Shown here: positions 51,460-55,333 of the stretch, piece after piece | Layout: each line of letters starts with the position of its first letter | Numbering within the stretch: the first letter of the stretch is position 1 | Assembly (NCBI GenBank): GCA_017443765.1 | Contig: JAFSYB010000032.1 | Location: 1 to 55,333, forward strand | Direction of reading: 5' to 3' | DNA length: 55,333 nt | Origin: Muribaculaceae bacterium | Lineage (GTDB): Bacteria > Bacteroidota > Bacteroidia > Bacteroidales > Muribaculaceae | The notes under the pieces: generated by a model | Databases searched by the model: none | Seen by the model: the letters and a program-made list of their open reading frames with translations, nothing else | Told to the model about the DNA's origin: nothing | Position numbers and translations under genes: made by a program

Positions 51460-52152
51460 ATGAATGATTTCTTCACAATGTGCCATCAGCTGTTCACCAC
51501 TGGCGAGTTTGGCAGCTTGTCACTGGTCAACTTCTTGATCAACACCTTTGTGGTGTGGGTGATGGTTCACTTTCTTTATTTCCGCAAGAGCCGCCGCCGC
51601 GACTTCTACTTCACTTTCACACTGCTTGGCGTGGCTATCTACTTCCTCGTCTATTCGATGATTTTCGTCCTCGAGGACATGAAGGGAAAGACCGGCATTG
51701 GTATCGGCATCGGCTTGTTCGGCATCTTCAGCATCATGCGCTACCGCACCGATGCCATGCCCGTGCGCGAGATGACCTACTTGTTCAGCATTATCTGCCT
51801 GTCCGTCATCAACGCGCTTGGCAGCGAGTTGAGTATGGCCGAGTCGCTGCTGCCCAACATCTTCGTCCTGCTGGCGATGTTCTTGTGTGAGCATTTCCTG
51901 CTCAACAGCACCGAACACTCAAAACTCGTTTTGTACGATCGCATTGCGCTCATCACGCCCGAGCGCCGCGAAGAACTTTTGGACGACCTGCACAAGCGAC
52001 TGGGAATCGACGTCTTCCAAGTGACTGTGGGCAGTGTCGACTTCCTCAAGGACACAGCCATCCTGCGCGTGTATTACCACGACGAAGGGCCCAATGACTC
52101 CATCAACAACACCACCAAAGTGAAACGCGACGAATGGCAAGAAACCACCTGA
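51460..52152 (+). CDS. DUF4956 integral membrane protein
   Basis: 230 residues. Four or five TM helices fill the first ~150 residues (SLVNFLINTFVVWVMVHFLYF, FYFTFTLLGVAIYFLVYSMIFVL, a Gly-rich GIGIGIGLFGIFSIMRYRTDAM segment, TYLFSIICLSVINALG, LLPNIFVLLAMFLCEHFLL). The C-terminal ~80 residues are soluble, with a ferredoxin-like beta-alpha-beta look (KLVLYDRIALITPERREELLDDLHKRLGIDVFQVTVGSVDF). The FSIMRYRTDAMPVREMTYLF loop is the family hallmark. DUF4956 genes are regularly found beside VTC-domain genes. A role as membrane anchor or conduit for the VTC product is inference. It overlaps the next gene by 19 bp. Confidence 0.9.
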   Translation: MNDFFTMCHQLFTTGEFGSLSLVNFLINTFVVWVMVHFLYFRKSRRRDFYFTFTLLGVAIYFLVYSMIFVLEDMKGKTGIGIGIGLFGIFSIMRYRTDAMPVREMTYLFSIICLSVINALGSELSMAESLLPNIFVLLAMFLCEHFLLNSTEHSKLVLYDRIALITPERREELLDDLHKRLGIDVFQVTVGSVDFLKDTAILRVYYHDEGPNDSINNTTKVKRDEWQETT

Positions 52153-52880
52153 CCCTGGCGGCAGCCTGCTTGCTTGCCGTTGCCGCACCGGCACACGCAC
52201 AAGCCGATGACACAGGTTTGATTGTGGGTGCGGCTGTTGAAAAGAAATTCAACAAGCTCACCAGTGTGGAAGTCGATGCAGAGTACCGCTCGCGCAACGA
52301 CTTCCGCACCACCGACCGCCTGTCGCTGGGTCTGACCGGCGAGCGCAAGCTCACCCCTTGGCTCAAGGCCGATGTCGGCTACCAGCTGCTCATCGACAAC
52401 AACCAGCAGAAAATTTCGCTGCACGACGATGGAACCTACAACAACTGGCGCCCGTCGTATTGGGGTACCAGGCACCGCTGGTTCGCCTCGCTCAATGCCA
52501 CTGTCAAGTGGCGCCGCGTGAGCTTCTCGCTCCGCGAGCGTTACCGCTACACCTACAGGCCGCAAACCACCGCCACCCGCTATGACTTCGACAATGGCTG
52601 GTGGGAGTCGGCAACGGTGCGTAGCAAGCACCGCCATGTGCTGCGCTCGAGATTCAAGGTGCAGTGGAACATTCCCAAGTGCAAGTTCACTCCCTGGGCA
52701 ACTTGTGAGCTTTTCAGCTCGACAAGTTTCGACAAAATACGCCTCCAGGCCGGGGTGGATTACGACCTTGCCAAGCGTCACGCATTTGGCCTCAGTTACC
52801 GCTACCAGCACGTGTTCAATGACGAGGAAGACGAGCCAAACGCTCATCACTTGGCTGTGAGTTACAAGTTCAAATTTTGA
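52134..52880 (+). CDS. DUF2490 outer-membrane beta-barrel protein
   Basis: 248 residues. The signal peptide (LTLAAACLLAVAAPAHA) overlaps the end of the DUF4956 gene by 19 bp, so the two are tightly coupled. The mature part is a series of alternating amphipathic strands with aromatic girdles (VEVDAEYRSRNDFRTTDRLSLGLTGERKLTPWLKADVGYQLL, WFASLNATVKWRRVSFSLRERYRYTYRP), and it ends in HHLAVSYKFKF, the terminal Phe pattern of BAM substrates. DUF2490 proteins are small barrels of unknown function, about 10-12 strands. Many inward-facing Arg and Lys residues would suit an anionic polymer, but that is conjecture. It is the last gene of the operon, before a two-tier terminator. Confidence 0.85.
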   Translation: MARNHLTLAAACLLAVAAPAHAQADDTGLIVGAAVEKKFNKLTSVEVDAEYRSRNDFRTTDRLSLGLTGERKLTPWLKADVGYQLLIDNNQQKISLHDDGTYNNWRPSYWGTRHRWFASLNATVKWRRVSFSLRERYRYTYRPQTTATRYDFDNGWWESATVRSKHRHVLRSRFKVQWNIPKCKFTPWATCELFSSTSFDKIRLQAGVDYDLAKRHAFGLSYRYQHVFNDEEDEPNAHHLAVSYKFKF

Positions 52881-52913
52881 GCCGCGCCGAATCTTCGTTG
52901 TGAAGGGAATTGT

Positions 52914-52968
52914 GTAACCCCTATTGAGACGCATTGCCACGCGAGGTGGCAGCCTCAATAGGGGTTAC
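52914..52968. terminator. Two-tier hairpin terminator after the VTC operon
   Basis: A 15-bp perfect outer stem (52914-52928 with 52954-52968) encloses a second 6-bp stem (52935-52940 with 52946-52951). It lies between the converging 3' ends of the DUF2490 gene and rubrerythrin. Confidence 0.8.
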
Positions 52969-52990
52969 GTAAGAATGGGGAATCAGGTGC

Positions 52991-53542
52991 TTACTTGTTG
53001 AAGTAGCGGTTGTAAAGCCCCTGGAAACCTTGTCCGTGGCGAGCCTCGTCGCGAGCCATCTCATGCACGGTGTCGTGGATGGCGTCGAGATCCTGCTGCT
53101 TGGCCATCTTGGCAATGCGCAGCTTGTCCTCGCAGGCACCGGCCTCGGCGTTCATGCGTTTCTCCAGGTTGGTCTTGGTGTCCCACACCACCTCGCCGAG
53201 GAGCTCGGCAAACTTGGCGGCGTGTTCGGCCTCTTCCCAAGCGTAGCGCTTGAAAGCCTCGGCCACCTCGGGGTATCCCTCGCGGTCGGCCTGGCGCGAC
53301 ATTGCCAGGTACATACCCACCTCGCTGCACTCGGCGTTGAAGTGGTCCTTGAGTCCTTGTAGAATCTCCGGATCCACTCCGCGGGCAACACCCAGCTCAT
53401 GCTCGGCCACAAACTTGAGGCCGTCGTCCTCGTTCAGCTCTTTGAATTTTGATGCGGGTACTTTGCACTGCGGACACCTTTCGGGTGGCTCGGGCCCCTC
53501 GTGCACAAAGCCGCACACGGTGCATATCCATTTCTTTGCCAT
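52991..53542 (-). CDS. rbr: Rubrerythrin with N-terminal rubredoxin domain
   Basis: 183 residues. The rubredoxin-like Fe site is at the N-terminus (Cys7, Cys10, Cys23, Cys26), followed by the diiron four-helix bundle with its Glu/His ligands ([51 protein letters not shown], then [20 protein letters not shown]). With rubredoxin first, this is the reverse-rubrerythrin order found in strict anaerobes. It reduces hydrogen peroxide to water in the cytoplasm using electrons from NADH through a reductase. A promoter matching both consensus boxes is immediately upstream, implying strong or regulated single-gene expression. An OxyR or PerR site was not recognised. Confidence 0.95.
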   Translation of the reverse strand: MAKKWICTVCGFVHEGPEPPERCPQCKVPASKFKELNEDDGLKFVAEHELGVARGVDPEILQGLKDHFNAECSEVGMYLAMSRQADREGYPEVAEAFKRYAWEEAEHAAKFAELLGEVVWDTKTNLEKRMNAEAGACEDKLRIAKMAKQQDLDAIHDTVHEMARDEARHGQGFQGLYNRYFNK

Positions 53543-53585
53543 AGTAGTAAGTAATTATTTTGGTGAATAGCTATTAGTTGGTTTG

Positions 53586-53617
53586 CAAAGTTACAACACA
53601 TCGCCACCACAGCCAAA
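53586..53617 (-). promoter_or_regulatory. Promoter of rubrerythrin
   Basis: Minus strand: TTTG (53614-53617), 20-nt spacer, TAACTTTG (53586-53593), a perfect match to both boxes. The -33 box abuts the stop codon of the MATE gene. Leader about 37 nt. Confidence 0.85.
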
Positions 53618-54994
53618 TCATTTTGCATTTTTTTGCAAAAGCTCGAGGCGAGTGATTTTGCGCAATTCAACAACCAGCAGCACGGCTGCCACGAGCGTGG
53701 CGAGAGCATCGCTCAACGGGAACGACAGCCACACGCCGTTGAGCTGCCACAGGTCGGGCAGGGTGAACAGCAAAGGCAGCAGGAAGAACACCTGGCGCGT
53801 AAGGCTCATGATAATGCTCTTGCTGGCCTCGCCCAGCGACTGGAAAAAATTGGTAACCACCACTTGCAGACCCACCACCCAGAACATCCAAGTGGTCATG
53901 CGCAGGGCGTGGCCGCTGGCTTGGAGCAGGTTGGCATCGGTGGTAAAAAGCCGCGTTATGGTGTAAGGTGCCACCTGGCACATGATTGAGTAAAGCGAGC
54001 ACACGACAGTGCACACGCCTGCGGTGAGCCAAAATGCACGCTTTAGGCGGTCGAACCGCTTCGCACCGTAATTATAGCCCACAATGGGCTGCATGCCTTG
54101 ACACACGCCAATCACGAAACTGATAATCAACCCCGTGGTAGTGGTGTATATGCCTATGGCAGCCACGCCAGCGTCCCCGCCGTAGTCGTACACCGTGTTG
54201 TTGATAAACGCATTGACCACACAACCAAGCGTGTTCACAATGCACGGCGCGGCTCCAATGGCCAAGATGGGGAGCAGCACCTGCCGGCGAAGCCGATAGG
54301 TGCCTGGCGTGAAGTGAATCAGGCTGCGCTTGTCGAAGAAATGCCGCAACACAAACACTGCGGTCACGCCCATCGAGATGTCGGTGGCAATGGCCGCGCC
54401 CTTGATGCCCCAGTGCAGCACAAAGATGGCTATGGGAGCCAGAATCACGTTCAGTCCGGCTCCAATGAACATGGTCAACATGGCCTTGGAGGGGTAGCCC
54501 GTGGCGCGCATCACGTTGTTGTATGAATAGGTGATGTTGTTGATGATCAGCCCAGGCAGCATCCACGTCATGAAGTCGTGGGCATAGGGCAGCGAGGTGT
54601 CGCTGGCTCCGAACAAGCGCAGGATTGGGTCGAGGAATATCGCAAACAACGCCACATAGGCCGTGCCAAAGAGTAGCGTCATCACGATGCTGTTGCCCAG
54701 AATTTCCTCGGCGGCTTTTCGGTTTCCCCGCCCCAGCACAATGCTCTCGCGTGCGCTGGCTCCCACACCGATGAGCACGCCAAAGGCCACGCTCACGTTC
54801 ATTACCGGGAAGGTGATGGCCAGCCCCGCGATGGCATCGGGTCCCACGCCCTGACCAATAAAAATGCGGTCGATTACGTTATAAATCGACATTACCATAA
54901 TGCCCACCACAGCGGGCAGGCTGTAGTTCCACAGTAGCCGCCCCACAGGCAGGGTGTCCAGTTCCTCCAGTCGGCGGTCACGCGACATATTCAT
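53618..54994 (-). CDS. MATE-family efflux transporter
   Basis: 458 residues with about twelve TM helices in two related bundles. It exports drugs or metabolites in exchange for Na+ or H+. Family features: the start LDTLPVGRLLWNYSLPAVVGIMVMSIYNVIDRIFIGQGVGPDAIAGLAITFPV; the loop GRGNRKAAEEILGNS; and the second-half GVCQGMQPIVGYNYGAKRFDRLKRAF, very typical of the MepA/NorM-like Bacteroidota subgroup. The stop is adjacent to the rubrerythrin promoter. It starts 18 bp downstream of the truncated repeat-rich gene and may be transcribed with it. The substrate is unknown. Confidence 0.95.
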   Translation of the reverse strand: MNMSRDRRLEELDTLPVGRLLWNYSLPAVVGIMVMSIYNVIDRIFIGQGVGPDAIAGLAITFPVMNVSVAFGVLIGVGASARESIVLGRGNRKAAEEILGNSIVMTLLFGTAYVALFAIFLDPILRLFGASDTSLPYAHDFMTWMLPGLIINNITYSYNNVMRATGYPSKAMLTMFIGAGLNVILAPIAIFVLHWGIKGAAIATDISMGVTAVFVLRHFFDKRSLIHFTPGTYRLRRQVLLPILAIGAAPCIVNTLGCVVNAFINNTVYDYGGDAGVAAIGIYTTTTGLIISFVIGVCQGMQPIVGYNYGAKRFDRLKRAFWLTAGVCTVVCSLYSIMCQVAPYTITRLFTTDANLLQASGHALRMTTWMFWVVGLQVVVTNFFQSLGEASKSIIMSLTRQVFFLLPLLFTLPDLWQLNGVWLSFPLSDALATLVAAVLLVVELRKITRLELLQKNAK

Positions 54995-55012
54995 CGTTGG
55001 GGCGAGGAGGCG

Positions 55013-55333
55013 TTATTTGGCAAACTTTCTTACCATTTCCACGGTCATGTTCAATTTTGCCGCTATATCATCGAGCGAAATTCCCATGTCAAGCAATAAG
55101 CTGACGGTAGTGCAAAGCTTCTCGTCTTTCTCGGCCAATTGCTCCTGCTGCTCGGCCAGTTGCACCTGCTGCTCGTTCAGCTGCGCGTTCTTCTCGTTCA
55201 GTTGCACCTGCTGCTCGTTCAGCTGCGCGTTCTTCTCGTTCAGTTGCACCTGCTGCTCGTTCAGCTGCGCGTTCTTCTCGTTCAGTTGCACCTGCTGCTC
55301 GTTCAGCTGCGCGTTCTTCTCGTTCAGTTGCAC
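55013..55333 (-). CDS. 3' end of a gene encoding a QLNEKNAQLNEQQV-repeat coiled-coil protein
   Basis: The frame is open to the right edge, so the protein start is outside the window. About 106 residues are visible. First come at least four exact 14-residue copies of QLNEKNAQLNEQQV, a heptad-compatible, strongly helical repeat. A decayed copy follows (QLAEQQEQLAEKDEKL), then a C-terminal helix-turn-helix-like end (LLLDMGISLDDIAAKLNMTVEMVRKFAK). That ending, after a variable coiled stretch, is typical of Rpn/PD-(D/E)XK-transposase-family proteins of Bacteroidales, but the nuclease domain itself is not in the window, so the family call is tentative. Confidence 0.65.
   Translation of the reverse strand: MQLNEKNAQLNEQQVQLNEKNAQLNEQQVQLNEKNAQLNEQQVQLNEKNAQLNEQQVQLAEQQEQLAEKDEKLCTTVSLLLDMGISLDDIAAKLNMTVEMVRKFAK
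55157..55333. repeat. Exact 42-bp tandem repeat running off the window edge
   Basis: The string cagttgcacctg begins at 55157, 55199, 55241, 55283 and 55325, a strict 42-bp period. The copies appear identical at DNA level, so the array is young or is being homogenised. 42 bp is 14 codons, so copy-number change keeps the reading frame. Confidence 0.9.

Overview
The window is chromosomal DNA from a Bacteroidota bacterium of the order Bacteroidales, most likely a gut member such as Muribaculaceae or Prevotellaceae. The evidence is a SusC/SusD pair, TonB-dependent receptors with CarboxypepD_reg plug extensions, SusD- and PorW-type lipoproteins, dockerin-like modules on secreted proteins, an AAA/PD-(D/E)XK protein typical of the order, and many promoters of the Bacteroides primary-sigma form (TTTG or TTG, 19-20 nt, TAnnTTTG). 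Coding DNA is GC-rich with strong G/C bias at third codon positions, which produces many long spurious antisense frames. The family-level assignment is inference. I see no insertion sequence, prophage, rRNA or CRISPR.

Layout. 1-9 kb: 3' end of pruA, a secreted CarboxypepD_reg-like protein, tRNA-Lys(CTT) followed by a long hairpin, divergent aspartate aminotransferase and valS sharing a region of heptamer repeats, and a secreted protein of three related beta modules plus a dockerin-like tail. 9-20 kb (minus strand): LolE-like permease, rbfA, GNAT-like protein, a tiny membrane protein overlapping a zinc-ribbon membrane protein, a GH3-family enzyme, a secreted LRR/Big2/dockerin/SUMF1-like fusion, and an ABC-2 exporter (permease plus ATPase). 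20-24.4 kb: rocD, an AAA ATPase/nuclease-like protein and a zinc-ribbon/FtsK-gamma-like/TM protein. 24.4-40.8 kb (plus strand): TonB receptor with DUF5689 lipoprotein, PBP1A, SusC/SusD, LysM lytic transglycosylase and RNase H. 41-46 kb (minus): a PorW/SprE-like TPR lipoprotein with a very long repetitive tail, and mtgA. 46-53 kb (plus): glycosyltransferase, radical SAM protein, and a five-gene operon. 53-55.3 kb (minus): rubrerythrin, a MATE exporter and the repeat-rich 3' end of a truncated gene.

How they fit together. Three enzymes of peptidoglycan assembly or remodelling (PBP1A, MtgA, MltD-like) lie within 16 kb, and rocD with pruA link ornithine to glutamate through P5C. The most interesting unit is the operon at 48594-52880. 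It encodes a Cthe_2159-like beta-helix protein, a small dockerin-like protein, a VTC polyphosphate-polymerase-like protein, a DUF4956 membrane protein and a DUF2490 outer-membrane barrel. It has a consensus promoter and a strong terminator, and it looks like one envelope-spanning system of unknown product.
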